Positions 11,901-26,900 of a stretch of DNA of 64,000 nucleotides are shown one piece after another. The notes beneath the pieces were generated by a model. The model searched no databases. It saw nothing but the letters and a program-made list of their open reading frames with translations, and was not told the origin of the DNA. Positions within the stretch are counted from its first letter, which is position 1; each line of letters begins with the position of its first letter. Source of the DNA: Tanypteryx hageni (taxonomy: Eukaryota; Arthropoda; Insecta; Odonata; Petaluridae); the NCBI GenBank assembly GCA_028673005.1, contig CM054116.1, positions 24,405,840 through 24,469,839 of the forward strand, given 5' to 3'. The position numbers and the translations under genes were made by a program.

Positions 11901-14900
11901 AGGTCAAAATCTGCCTCAAAGAGCCCTAGAGCTGACATTTCTGTAGTGGACACCTGGGTTTCCCTGAAAGAATCCTTTCAAAAGATTAACGTCGTGAGGG
12001 CGCAATTTTACATGTGATTGCTTGTGAGGATGGTAGCGGTTGCCATGGCATTGGGAATAACCAAGTTAACAAATAATTTATTTGGGTATTATTGAATGAA
12101 TATTCTCATTAATGCTATACCCCACGCACCTATCTAAATGAAAATCATAACCACAGCAATCATTTTTAAGCAGACACTTGAATATGCCTGTGAGAGTCTT
12201 AGTGATTAAATTCTACTTGTTGGCGATCCCTGTTATGCAGCATGCCTGGTGATAACAGTATTTATGAGTTATATTCAAATCGGACAAAAAAATAATCGGT
12301 TAACATTGAATCCCAGTTACAACGCTGCATAATTATCTAGGGTTGGTGTCAAATTGTATGTAATGTTACAATAAAAACCCATAACTAGTGACTCGAGTAA
12401 AATATTGGGATGAAACTTTCACTAAAAATATATTTGATATTCTGATAGAACGAGATTTAGCAAGAAGTTACTTTTTTTAATGACATTGATCCCAAAATTT
12501 GCATTGAATGCAGCTAAAATATTTTTTAATCTTCTTACTGGTCCAATGTATATATGATAAATAAACTAAGTTATTAAGCGTAAACCATAAGTAATACAGC
12601 GTAATTTTTCTAATCTCAATAAATGCGCCACTATTCCAAAATCACTTGATGAATAATAGTGAGTAATAAAAATTGCATAATAGCAAAATAGCATATATTA
12701 TTTTTTTTAAAGAAAATACTTAATGTTTTGTCAAAAATAATTCTGAGAATGAATGTTGCATTAGATTTTGTTTACTCTCAGTTATCTCAAAATTTTAAAT
12801 TTGGCAACACTGCCTCTCCTTCAGGAAGTCATGGAGGCAGAGCATGGCTCACATTATACCATTTTACTATAGCTTCCAAATGGCATACTATGAGGAAAAA
12901 TATAAGCTTTATGCTGGGATTTTTTAATTTAATTTTTAATGTGAATAGCAATATATCTCAGGATTGTCAGATATTAATTATCACTCAAATAAATTTGTAT
13001 CTGTTCTTTAAATATTAATTTTTGTATTCATATTTTGTTTTGCAGGGTGTTGATTTAAGTAATATAGTGATCACACTGCCTGGTGAAGATAGTAGTGCAG
13101 AGCGAATCAAGGATTTTATTACTATAATAAAGAAAGCAAATGAAACTGAGTCGTGGGATTCTGAAGAAGTTATTAATGCTTTAAATGAAATCAGAGCCGA
13201 ATGTGATATTGATATAGCTCACAGAGTACTTGTTGGAAAACATTATGCTTACGGAAACCTCGTGACAATGGCAAAAAAATTGAATGGTACCCAACCAATT
13301 AATCTTGTTTTAAAGACTTTGACTGCATTAATGACAGGGCAACCTGATCTTTTGGAGGAAAATGGAATTTGGTTAATGTTGTCCCTTCTGGGAAAGGAAG
13401 ATGAAAATTTTCACCAACAAACTTTAGCATGGATGAGGCAGTGTGTCATAAAACATGAACGCAATCGACACGTTTTGATGGAGGCTGAGGTTGCACCCCT
13501 CCTTGTTGGAATGTTGTCAAATGAAAGAAGTTCTGCTACTTTGGTGCAAGAAGCATGCAAAGTTTCTCGATCAATGGTGCTAGACGATGACATCAGGGTC
13601 CCTTTTGGAAAGGCACATGAACATGCCAGGATACTTGCAGGTGACTGCAACATTCTGGATGTTCTAACTAATTTGTTGTCTCGTAAGTATTACTATCTAA
13701 AATTTTCATTTTTCTTTCTTAGAATATTGAAACTATCATATTTATTAAAATGGCATTTTTAAATTTTAGAAACATCAATTGAAAAAAATGAACATTTTTA
13801 CGATTTTTTTTATAAATAATTAGTTCTACTAGTGGTGCCCGCAAAACATTTTGCTAAGTCTGTCAGAAATCTGAATGTTTAACCCTCTTGAGCGTTCGAG
13901 TTTACGGAGGAAAAAGAGTTGTAATATAATTATGACTTATGTTATGACTTTATGGTACAATGTAATGTAATTATGATTTATGTTATGGTGTGATTGTACA
14001 CTATAATGTAATTATGAGTTATGCAATGCAAATATGATCATATTTAATATAATAATATTTGTGTTAAATTTGAAAATTTTGAAAAATAAATAATTTAGTT
14101 CTAATAAAATTTCTATATTTTTGTAAGTCACAGAATAAGAAATGTTAATGAAATCTTGAAAAAAACCTAACTTACACATAGGGGGAAAACTTAATGCTTA
14201 GAGGGTTAAAAGTCATCTTAGAGAGAAAAATAATGATATACAGAAATTATTTTCAAAGTTTTATGTTATTAATGCTTTAAAATTGTTTCTTTTTATTGGA
14301 ATATATGCAATTTTTAGCCTACTTTCCAAAAAATGGAAAGTAGTCCTAGAGATTGCCTCAGTGTCCATGTGTGTGTGTGTCCCACTAACATCTTCACGGA
14401 TGAACTGTTTTCAACTAAATTTGGTACATAGAAATTGCACATATATTAATGACCAAAATGACATATTTGGACCGGATCGACTCAATATGGGTGCCACAAT
14501 TGCAAAGTTAAACTTTGCAGTAATTGTGAATTTGGAAGGAATTGGCTGAACCGATTTCAATGAAATTTTATGTGAAGTAGGCGTGCAACATAAAATAACA
14601 AAATCAAGATGTTTAGTATAGATATAGAAAGCAGGGCTGCCACAATATAAGGAATAAAAAACTTCTTTTTACACGTATTTGTGTTGAACTGTCCACATCA
14701 ATTTTAACTAAATTTAATACTTATAATATACACATATATATAAACCATCGTAGCATATTTAAACCGAATCAGCCAAACAGGTGCCACAATTAAAAATTAA
14801 ACTTTCAGTAATTAAGGATTTGGAAGGAATTGGCTAAACAGATTTCAATTAAATTTTTTGTATAAGATTTGTACAACATACCTTAAATAAATCAAGATGT

Positions 14901-17900
14901 TTAAAGTGGAGCTAAAGAGCAGGGCTACCACAGTAAAAAGTGAAATAATATTTCTTTCACACTTATTTCTAGAGAACTGACCTCATGGTTGAGTTTATTT
15001 CTGTTCTTTGTAAAGTCTAAAGTTTTCTTGCACTTTCTGATTAAGGTACTACTGGGTTATCCCGGACCCCTAGGGATAACCCAGTAGTACCAAAATTAAT
15101 GAAACCAATTTTTAAATGCACTAAAAAGGAAGTAATAAATATAAAATTCCCATAATTGAGTGTTCCAGAGAGTAAAAATAGTTTTGGGAGAATAGAAATT
15201 GTATGACAAAGAAATACATTACACTATACAATTCTTATACCTACACTCAAAATTATTTTTAATTTATGGAATATTTAATTTTGTCCCTCTCTGTCTGTCT
15301 CTTTCTTCCTCTCATATTAAAGCATTCAAAGCATGCATATAGTATAAGAGTTAAGACGACAATACAATCTCAAGGTTTAACAATGACATGGTTGGCAAGG
15401 CAACATATTTTTAAAAGCTTAAATTTTTCCAATAAATATGATTTAAACGTAGAACTTGAGCGATTTTGTGTCATAGGCAAAATTTGACAATAAGAATTAA
15501 CAAACGATTTTTCTTTAAAATGGTCCAGGTCCGAAGATCTTAGGTCAATTCTTTCTCATTTTAATTTGTAAAAGAGTAAAAGCCTGTAAGTGGAAAAATC
15601 GATTTTTACGTGTCACAGCCCTGCTGACTGAAAGGAAGATGTGTAAAGTTAAAAGTAGAAGAACTTGTTAAATCATCAAGTAACTATGCTACAGCAAGTT
15701 AATTTGTGGTTTTATAATATATGTAAAATGATTAGATTGCAACATTCACTGTGTGAATTCGTATTTAACTTTTTAACTTTCTTCTATAGGTTACAAGACT
15801 GATCGTGCTACCCTTTTTGAAATTCTATCGACTATGAGCTCAATGATAGTAAGGCATGAATTTTGCCAAGCTGTTGATAAGGCAGGAGGATTGCAGTTGG
15901 TGTTGGATGTTTTGGTGTCATTTCCTGAGAATGAGGTATGCAAATGCTGCTATTATAATTTGCTAGCAATATTACTTATTAATATTTATTTCCACTGGCA
16001 TCAACAGCTCTACAGCTTTGACACAAACTGGTTTTGACTGAATTTTAAACAGAAATAGAAGTGTCACTAGAAATCTGATCAACTTTAACCCTTTCCACTC
16101 GAATAAATTCTGCCCTGCTGCCACAGATTGTAATAAAACTTAATAAAAAAATACTTTTTCAGAACATTTTATTTTTTCTAAACTTGCTTCCATTAGAAAT
16201 ATGAACATTTTTTAAGTATTAATAGTTATTTTAAAAATTGGTACTTCATTTTAAGATTCTTTTAATTAAAAAAAATTGAAATTTTTTTCATTTTTTCAAA
16301 TCCAATTCTTTTATCTAAATATACACTATTAATATATAAATTTTTCAATTTTTATATGATAAAGTCTTGTATAAAACATATTTACTGTTAAATTTTTTCT
16401 ATCGAAATTTTCGCTGTGTGATATTTTTCAAAGCACTCTCCCGGATGTAATCCTGGCTTGACCATGCATGTATTGCAGAAAAAAAGTTTCTTTCCTACCA
16501 CCCTTTACCTTTTGGTTTGAAAAGACAGCACAATATTTTGAATTACTGTTTTTATTTTCGTAAATAAAATGTGGACATCCATTGAGTCGTTCTTCAGCAC
16601 TTGAGGTTGTCGGTCGACCATGTTTTCTGGAGACATTTCTCACATCTGACACTAGCTGTTTTACTAAATTTTTCTAAACTGCTTGTGGCTGAGATTAATC
16701 TCCTGTTGTTGAGTTTTATGTTCATTGAATGGTATGAAACTGTTCACTACAGAAACATCCAAAAACCAGAAGAAAAGCTTCCTCCACCACTTCATACTTT
16801 TGCGAGTAAACGAGTAACTTGAGTTGTAGTGGTCTGCTCTCTCTACCCCTCCCATACTTTTATTGTAATCTATTATTATAGTCGACTTTTCTAATTCTTC
16901 TATGACATTTCCTTTTATTTTCCTTTGGACTTTTTGCATAGTGATGTTGTGCCAAGTGCTCAACATTACCACAAGCCTTTTATCTTTCCACAACAGTGTA
17001 TTTATGAAATTATTTCTCCTATAAGCAACAACATCGTGCTTTTTCAAATTTAGGCCTGACTTTTTCCTTACAGGATCAGGCAGACCTTTTCTGCTGGGCA
17101 TTACTGTCCCAGTTATGGGGTATCCAATTTTCATTAGTTCCACTGCAAGTTTGTACCCTGTGTAAAACCTGTCAGTGAAAACATGGTATCCGGTTGCATT
17201 ATTTGTGGACTGCAGTAGTTTGTCACAGAGATGCAAGACAATTCTTGCTGTAAATAGAAGTTCAGGGTGAGCTAACGAAGCAGTAGTAGGTGCCCCAAAG
17301 TAAGGCTCTGGAGCAACAATGTATCATGTTTCTGAATCGGCAAGGACAAATATTCTATTCTTCTATTCTATTTTGTAGGTTTGTTTGGGTTGTAACACCT
17401 GAATATCATCCGACCTTTGAAACCAACAGTACTTTCATCTACTGATACTTTTACCCCAGGCACAAAGAATTCCCTAAATTTACAATCGAGGTATTCTACT
17501 AATTTCTGAATTTTTGAACTTTTTGCATGTTCCCCTGAAGGGAAAACAGTTGATGGTGGACAAACATGCAGCATCCAAAGCTTTTGCATAAAGCGATCGC
17601 AATTAAAAACGTCTTTATAAAATTGGCACTTATCCAGTCTTCACTAAAATAATCCTGCAAACATGGTCGAGGTTTCATTGCCATGCTCAGTATAACACCA
17701 AGAAAGGCTTTTAGTTCAGCTATAGTGACTTCTTTCCAGTTTTTCCACACGGATCTTGGACTCAAAGTGCCTTTCTTTGCAATTTTATTTCTAGCATACC
17801 TATTTGTTTCCTTTACGATATCATTTAATAAAATATCACTAAAGAATAGTTGGAAAAAGGCTGTTTCATTCTCTGGTTTCTTACCTGGTGGTGGCTTGTA

Positions 17901-20900
17901 ACCAGAATCTGCCAAAAAACTTATTTTTTTAAAATCAGGTTCATGGTACATTCTCCAAGAATCACTATCCACATTATTATCACTAGATGTTTCCTCACCA
18001 CCATTGTCATTATAACTGTTTTCACTGTCATCACTAACGATACTGTCATCTTCACTGGTAAAAACATCACCATCACAGTCTTCACAATCACTCCACTCAT
18101 TGTCAGTTGACAAGTCATCAAAAACGTCCACTATTTCTTAGTCCGTAATGCGACATGTCATGTTTTCCATGACCTAAACACATGGTAACAAATAATAATA
18201 ATTTTGAAAATATAAGAAAAATACGAAAACAAAATATTTGCAAAGAATTTAAAAATATAATATAAACGAAACATTATTGTTTTCCAAAACTTACAAGAGA
18301 AAATCGGTGTATTCTTCAACTTTGAAACCAACTGCAGAAATCAAATAAGTATTGAAGTGACAGGTGATGTAAATAGGACAAGAAGACCAATAATAATAGA
18401 TACAGGAAAAATAAAGTTAAATCTACAGGGTTTCACTTTATTCTTACACAAAAAATCCACTTGTTGACAATCGCCAGCTTCGCCTTCAACTGCGAGTGTC
18501 TGACTGCACTGCTTGCGTTAAAATTGTTACAAAATTGATAAAACTACAACAGAGAAAACCATACATAGTTGCAGAGAGACAGAAAGTATTGAAGAAGTAA
18601 TGAGGATCAATTACATTGTAATGTGCGAGCATTACAAATGCAGGGATTATGTCTGGGTTCCCCCCGACATACAAGCGGAATGGGAAAATTACAATGTCGG
18701 GGCTCCCCCGACATACGAGTGGAAAGGGTTAAGCATGTCAAGTGGCTCTTGAGATCACCCTGTTGCGAAAATGCATCATTATTTTTTCTCATAAAAAATT
18801 ATTTTGGATGGAGAATCTACAAATCTTGATTAGACATAAAATTACATGATAATCGATAGTAATATTGTGGTTCTAATAAAATTTCTTCGATTGTTTGTAA
18901 GTCATCAATCATAAGCAAGCATGAATACCCAAGATCTTTGAAATTGTAAACAATTATTCAGTTATCCATAAATGAATAAAATTTTTAATAAAATTGTTTT
19001 CATTAGTTAAAAGTTCCTCTGTCATTGTGAAATATTACCAGAAATAAATTATTAATTTAATTATTTTAAAAAATCATTTAAATAATGTTGAGTTTTCACA
19101 ATGTTGGTCATTAATGGGCTAACTTAGCCATCAAGCCAGTATGACTCTCCACTTGCAGATTACAGTAGCATACTTCGTTAAATCATCTGTCCAGCAAATA
19201 AAAGACCAGGATTCAACATCCTATCATAAACAATTGTTCTCTATCTCTCCATTTGAATTCATATTAATCCATTACCATTTACATAAAATGCACTTTTGTT
19301 GTATAAACAAGTTTAATCAAATAAGGATATTCAATGAGTGTGGGAGAGGCAAATTGTTAATCAGACGGTTAAGCAGTGAAAGCATGATAGTGATGATGAT
19401 GAAGCTGAGGATGATTTTGTAGGAGGAGAGTTAAAGTATGAGGTTTCTCCTCAAGTATCATCCAGGGAGACCCTATAATGTAGGATTTAAAGGTTAGCAC
19501 TAAAAGTCCTGCCTTATGAAGGTACTGGTGATTCAAATCTCCTTTGTTTTTTCTGTTGGTCCTTATCGATTTCTTTATGCAGATTAGTGTTTTGTAATGT
19601 TTTCTCTGATGTATTTCATGTCATGTACTTGACCTATGGGAATCAATAAAATTTATTATTATTAATGCAATTTCCAGCTTTCCATCCATTTCAATGGTTC
19701 TCTACTTTGAGGAGTCCATCTCAGAAAATTTATTAGAGTACCTTTGCAAGGGCAAAAGTCTGACCCCATGTGACCCTTCCTCTACATTTCTCTATAGTTT
19801 GTAAACTAGATTAGTACCTGCAGACATGCATCTTATGCTTAACACAAGAAAGAAATTTCAGCTTGGCGAGAAAATAATGCTGTTGCATATATGTCTAGAA
19901 TTTTTTAGTTCTAGCAAAATATTCATAAATTATAGCTGTATAGTTAAAATTACATACATAGTTATCTAACATGGAATTATTGTATTATTTCAATATTTTA
20001 TCTTGAAGAAAGTTTTATTTTCAAATCAGTATTAAGAAGACAATACTTTGTGAGTGAGGGTTCACTGAATTAGCAGAATTGTTTCTTTTACTCAGTCTTG
20101 TATCTTGATGTCATAGTTTTCTACAATTTTAAAGAAAATTATCTTTTTGCAGTGATTAATAATTCCTTTTTCTATTTATAGAAATTAGTAAGCCAGTGTA
20201 TGAAGCTTTTAAAAGGACTCTCAGGAAATGATGATGTGAAGAGAAACATTGTTGATGCTGGTGTTCTGCCTTTGATTGTATCATCAATGACAAGGCATGA
20301 GGTAAGAAATAATCATATTGGTGAAATCTATGTAATCGTTGGGAATCGAATAAATTTTGATTACCAAAATACTCCATTTCATCTTTTTAAATTATTAACA
20401 CTATAATAATTAATGTAGCTTTATAGTCATAGAATGTTATTTTTAAAGTATCATTTTCAGATCAAAAAACTTTTGCGTGTTTGTTAAACAATTGTGTGAT
20501 ATATGTAACTATGACTGCTGTAAAATTTGCATTTTTATTCTCTAAAAATTGTTTCTATTTTCCATATGCATTGACATAATCGATATAGTCATTTGCATTC
20601 ATGAGTTGCTTAGAATTCCTATAGGGCAATCTGTCTCATCAGCAAGGAATTCAATGGCTCCAATTGGTATAGTTTTTGTAAAGATGTCTTTAAAACTGCA
20701 TTTTTTACTGTATTGCAAGACATGCGGTAAGGTAAAAAAAGACCCATGCTGAAAATTCTTTTCTTTTTTTTGGAGAATTGTTTTCAAAGAACAATTTTCA
20801 TAGAATTTTCTATATATGGAGAGGAATTGCTTGCATAGGAAGTTTTGTCTCATTAACTGAATTGCAAATATTAACATTATAATGGTTTTTGTTTAATGGA

Positions 20901-23900
20901 AAATATAGGTTTGAAATAGATTATTGAACATTGATATAGCTACCCGTGAATCTCCTTAATGCCTGTTAAGTTCTTTGGAAACTGATGGAATAATTCCAAA
21001 ACCGAGAGGATGAACAATGATGACTCTACAAAACTGCAATGGTGGTTTCCATGTTTGAGACAATGAATAAAATTATATGTGAATCTTTTCTATTGGCCAT
21101 CTTAACATTTTCCCTAACAAATAAATTTCTTTCTGTGCATTTAGGCTTCAGCTGCAGTAGCTGGTGCTGGATGTTCTCTCATAGCAGCACTTACATTGCG
21201 TAGTCCATCAAATAGCATGAAGGCTCACGAGGCTGGAATAGAAGATATCATTGTCCAAACCATGAAAGTGCATTCAAAAAATCCAGAGGTTTTGGTATGT
21301 TGCTAAATACTAACATGACTTTTTTATCGAAGCTACAAATGCATAATTTGGTGAATTTCACCCAATTAAAATGTTTATTAAATGTTTTGTAGAATGTTTA
21401 TGTAGATTATGTTAACTACATATGTATTTAAATTTGCCTCAGTTGTTGCCGACTTCCAGTTGGAGAGGAAGATAGTGTATGGTTTTGGGAAGGTTTTGCC
21501 ACTCTTCATTTGTAGATACTGTATTTACTCGTGTAATAACCGCACGTGTTTCGTGGGTGGCAGATGAATGGGCAAATCTCGTGTAATGTCTGCACCCCCT
21601 TTTTTGATGAGAACTTTTGGGGAAAAAAGTGCAGGTATTACACGAGTAAATACTGTATTATTCATGCTATACAACCAAACCCATTCTCATCTTTTATGAT
21701 TAAATATTAAACAGTAGGGAGTAGCCTTCCAAAAGGAAGGTGATGATTTTTCATAAAATTTTAATTATAAAATTTCATTAAAAGAGTCACTCCACAACCA
21801 ACCAATTCTGTTGGCTAGTAGCTGAAACTTAGCATGCAAGTCTTTTTTGTTACCATTTTAAAAATACCTAAAACCATCATACAAACTCAGAACTTGAACC
21901 AAAGAATGCCTAAAAGAATGAAAATTTATTTTCTTACTGTCGATTTGTTAATACGAGTCGGATTGGTCCACAAATCAGTTTTAATGCAAAAATTTTATTT
22001 ATTTTTGTGAAAATCTTTTATCAAGGTGATTTGCATTGTTGGCGGTTTCGCTTACTGTGAATGATTGACTGGGATTATTAATTTGTCTTGTATCTGTCTA
22101 CATATTTATGATATTTCAATGTTATTTTGAAATTGAAACAATACCTTAGTAATGATAAGCAATATGACAGTAGCAAAAATAAATAAATATCCCATTTTTC
22201 ATTGACATGAGAGTTTTTAAGTCAGAGGTTTAATTTGCTGAATTTTAAAAAAGATTTTGAGTAAATTTTCTGTGAAAGCTGAATAAGTTTAATACATATG
22301 TATTTTTGTTGTTTACAAGTGAAATTTGTTTCCTAAACAAAATTTATTAAAATATGTGAGCCAAAATTAAAAAAGGTGGGAAAAAACCAATGCAAACAAA
22401 TTTGGGCTAAGAATTGGCATAAAATCTGTTCCCAAATTTCAACTGATAACAATATGTTTGAGTCTCATTAATGATAGATTTGGAACAAAAACCTATACTA
22501 TGAATGTTTTGTTATGTTGTTGTTTGTATATGAAATTAGTTTTCCTTTCAAAATTTATGACATTAATAGGATTGGGTTTGGTTTTTCACTTTCCTTTTAT
22601 ATTTTGGCACACTTATTATAATAAATTTGAGTAGAAAAATTGATTTCATAAATAAAAAACAAAAAATACAAGGAAAATTTCAGAGTAAAATAATGAACCT
22701 GTTCCTAAAAACGAAAAGAAATTTGTATGAAAAATAATTAAACGAGCCTTAATGTGGACTAAAATATAAACAAGTAGTTCTGAAAAGAACTAATCTGCCT
22801 ACTTTCAATACAATTTTAATATATAATACCATCTTCAGAATTAACAAATTTTCGTGTTAGTAGTAGCAGTAATTTTTATTTTTAGATGCATCGACGGCTA
22901 AGATCATTTTGCATTGTTGAATATTCTATTCAGAAAAATCCTTAGACAATCGCAACATCCATGCTCTAGGCAGTAATCGAGCCTGCGACCTTTGGGTTAG
23001 CTTGTTACCTCGATAGCTATGAATTGAAACACGGCTGGAATGTGCACTTGGCTACGCTCCAGCCAAGTTCGGCACTAATCATCACCATAGCAACAAATCG
23101 AAAAAATGGCTTTCAAAATGCCAAAACGAAAGTTTTTGAGAGAAATTCAGACAAATACGATCAAAAATCAAAATTGTGTGATAAGAATAAGAATCTTCAC
23201 TTTTTTGCACTTAGGTCAGTACAAATCCCACTCTGATATCATAATTCTAAAATATTTTTAAATGCAAAAGAAAAATTCTCTGCACGATGGATTTTAGATT
23301 GACTATGTAATAGGAAAAGAACTCATCTGTAATCAAACTCAGGACCTGTAAATTCGGAATATAAATTATGGCCTGGAGAGCACTGGCCTTACACCAGATT
23401 TCATGGAAATCAGTCCATTCATGAAGATGTTAGTGGGGGACACGCACACACATGGACGCCAAGGCGATCTCATAAGACCACTTTCCATTTTTTGGAAAGT
23501 AGGCTAAAAATAAATATAAAATTCTCATAAATAAATGTTTCAGAAAATAAAAAGATGTTTGGTCATGCAAAATTTGTGGCATAATCTTTAGCAAATAAAT
23601 AAATCACCACTTGTATCTCTTTGCCACAAAACTTTTACAAACCCAAAACAGTTATTACTTTCTAAAACATTTAATTACCATATATACCGGCGTATAAGTT
23701 GACCCCCCCACTTTTTTGCTAAAAAACTTCGAATGAAGAATACAAGGAATTTTACGGTTTTTAAAACCTAAATGTAACCTTCTCTAAAAAATGCAGTGTC
23801 GATTTTTGAGTTATTAAATCATTTGTTCAATTTAAGAAAGATCAGACATATACCGTATTGCCATCTATTGGCGGAATGTATTTCTACTTATCTTTTGTTC

Positions 23901-26900
23901 CTGTAATTGCAAATAGATCATTTATATTTTTGAGATTCAGTAATAAAAACAAAAGTTAAAATTTTAATTTTAATTAACTATTAGCAAAAGTACCCGGAGG
24001 TTGCTCAGGTTTAAGGTTAAGAACAAATAATCAGTGCAGAGTATACAGAAACACTTGAAGTATGAAAAAGTTGCAAGTTATTTGACTCAATTCAACGTTG
24101 TTCGAGTTTATGATTCAATATTGATAAGAAAATTATATTCGAGTGTTAATCATTCAACCTTCTATTACATAACAATCCTGTATTAATACAATATATGAAA
24201 TTTAGCAAAGATTCTTCTAACAAAAAAAGTCCAAATAATGACAGTGAAGGGGGAAGCTATGAAAAACAGGAATTTCCCCATGAAGGCCCAGGTGGGCTTT
24301 ATTTGGATCATACATCACATTTTCTTGCAAATTTTAGTAAAGTTGTCTTCACTGGCATAATGTGATTAAATAATTAAGGGTATACATTTGGGCCGGGGGA
24401 ATTTCAGCTTGCGATTTCAACACCAGCAAAGACCCATCGCAGACAAAACTTTGCATTTATAGCAAAAGATAGGTACACCGGGAGTGAGCTGGACTCACTG
24501 TCAAAGATAATGAACTTTTAGAGCCAATCTTGTGAATTTGATACGTGACTTCCATTAATAAACGCTCAATTTCAAAACTAAACACATTTTTTTTTAAATT
24601 AATGAGTAACTTTCAGAATTTTTTTATACTTTGTTAAAATGTTACACCCAACTTAATAAATTCTCTGCACTGCAATTAAAATAATACCTTTTTCTTGCTT
24701 CTATGTTCTGTAGTTCTCGAGTTATAGAATCACCCACATGCATACATACAAACAAAAACTTTTATAGATATATAAGATTAAACACCCTGATGTCGATTCT
24801 ATGTCTACGAATATGCATTTATTCATATTCTTTAAGTTTACAATGTGCAAACGAGTGGCTTTCCATCTTGTAGGTACTGGTGGAAGGTGAATGTTGACAA
24901 ACCTACATCAGAACTTGTAATCGGAAATTTGAGACTGTTGAAAATGGCTACACTAAGATTGCCAGCATATTACGCATGTCATGTTAAAATTTTAATATAT
25001 TTGTTACTTTTCGATTGGTGCACCAGCAGCAGACAAGTACATCTGCTGTTTGAAGAGTATAACCTCTATAAGTGCATGCATTGCTATAAAATTTGCTAAG
25101 TTTTAACGTGAAGTGAGGCCTAGTTATTATTTTTAGCAGTTTTAAATAAGTTACCCCAAATCTTAGGATTGAAATGACAGACTGTGTAGAGAAGAAAGGC
25201 ACCTCTGTAAAAGGGATGTATCACAAGGTATATGATGACAAAGTTTTGATAGAAATTTTAAGCTAATGGTGGTGCATTATGCTGAAGAAACTAACAATTG
25301 TGAGGTCGGGAGGAAATATAATGTGCAAAGATGGAAGGAAACGAAACTTGAAGGTGCTAACTCAACACAGAAATCATTTAATGGACCCAGACAAGGTCAA
25401 TTTCATAAAATAGAAGAAATGTTTGTGCATACTTGAAGAATGGGCAAAAAAACCAGTGTTGCGGGAAATCATTAAACTAAAAGCTCATGAATTAGCACAA
25501 TCATTATACCTCCCACAGGAAGAATTCAAGGCTAGTAATGGTTGGTGCATACGGATGATGCATTGTAATGGTTTTTGTCTGCAACAAAGTACTCTTTTTC
25601 AGCATTAACCTTCTGACTATACGGACAAACTTATTGCTTTCCAGAAGCATGTAATTGCGTTGTGGAAAATTCCAGATTACCTTCTGAGCCAAATGGGTAA
25701 TGCAGACAAGACACCTATTTACTTCAACATACCATCCAATTACACAGTTAACAAAAAAGACACAAAAACATCATTGTAAAAGCTTAGAGAAATGAAAAAA
25801 TTAAACATTACTGGAATGCTAGCAGTGTTAGCAGATGGCACAAGCTTACCACCATATGTTATTTTAAAAATTCGTATTACAAAGTATTTTCCTGAATAGA
25901 CGTTTTCTATTGCGGTCATCTTAAATTTGTAGTCCTCTTCCTTTTGGGTTAAAAAAGTATATTGATTGGAAATTCTTCTTTTTTAGTGGCACATATTTTT
26001 CCTTTGAAAATTTGTTTTTTAAATGCATTTTTACATTTATAATGATTACTTTTCTTTAAAGAGCAAGGAATCACAGGTCACTAACAGTGAATGAGCAAGT
26101 CTGGGATAGGTTTAATATTTTTCTTATATAGGTAGTAATCTGTCTCAAGATAGCAGAAGTACCAAAGATATCAGAACGGGCATAGGAAGAGAAAAGGAGA
26201 CATTTGAGTTGAGATGAGCTGATGAGAGGCAGAATAAATAAATTAAAAAGAGATTAGAAAAGTTGCATTTATTTGTTTGTATTTCAGTCACTTGGACTAT
26301 TATAGCTAATCCTTCCACTCCAGACACATGCAGAAGGGAGGAGGGAAACCCAGTACCAGCATTAGCCTACTCTCTTAATGAGGAGCAACAAGTGGACCAA
26401 ATACTTAACATACCATCTGAAAGATGGAATGCTGACTTGTGCATTCTTTTCAAACCATACAAATAGGAAAGAGGACGATCCGAGGTTGAAAAATCCTATC
26501 TCTGGTGGATTTAAACCCAGCACCACTGCTTGGAAGGCCAATGCTCCAACCACTCCATCACCGCCACCCCCAAAAACTTGCATATGGTGTATAGAATTAT
26601 ATGGATATGGGAAATGGACTATGAGAAAAAAATGTTAACAGATTCGAGGATTTTGAGGTAGTGTATAGTGTAGATTGGAGAAAATTAGTTGAATCGAGTT
26701 GAAAACAAATATAGAATTTTTAAATACAGCAAGGGAAGATAGGAGCTTAATCTATATATTAATAGCATAAAAAATGAGATTTTAGAAGTGAAGGTAACAG
26801 CCACAATGTGTGATGTATCAAATTAAACATCTTGATCTGCAGATTTGTAGGAAAATTATAAAATTGAAATCGGTCAAACCGTTGGTGAGATATTGAGGTT

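Noticed and set aside
15072..15081. TAGGGATAAC inside the 15045-15091 hairpin resembles the start of a homing-endonuclease (I-SceI) site
   Set aside because: Only 10 of 18 bases match and the rest diverges; explained by the hairpin arm itself.
17683..18121. Several open frames on both strands over the piggyBac N-terminus
   Set aside because: Low-complexity shadows of the acidic Asp/Ser-rich transposase segment.
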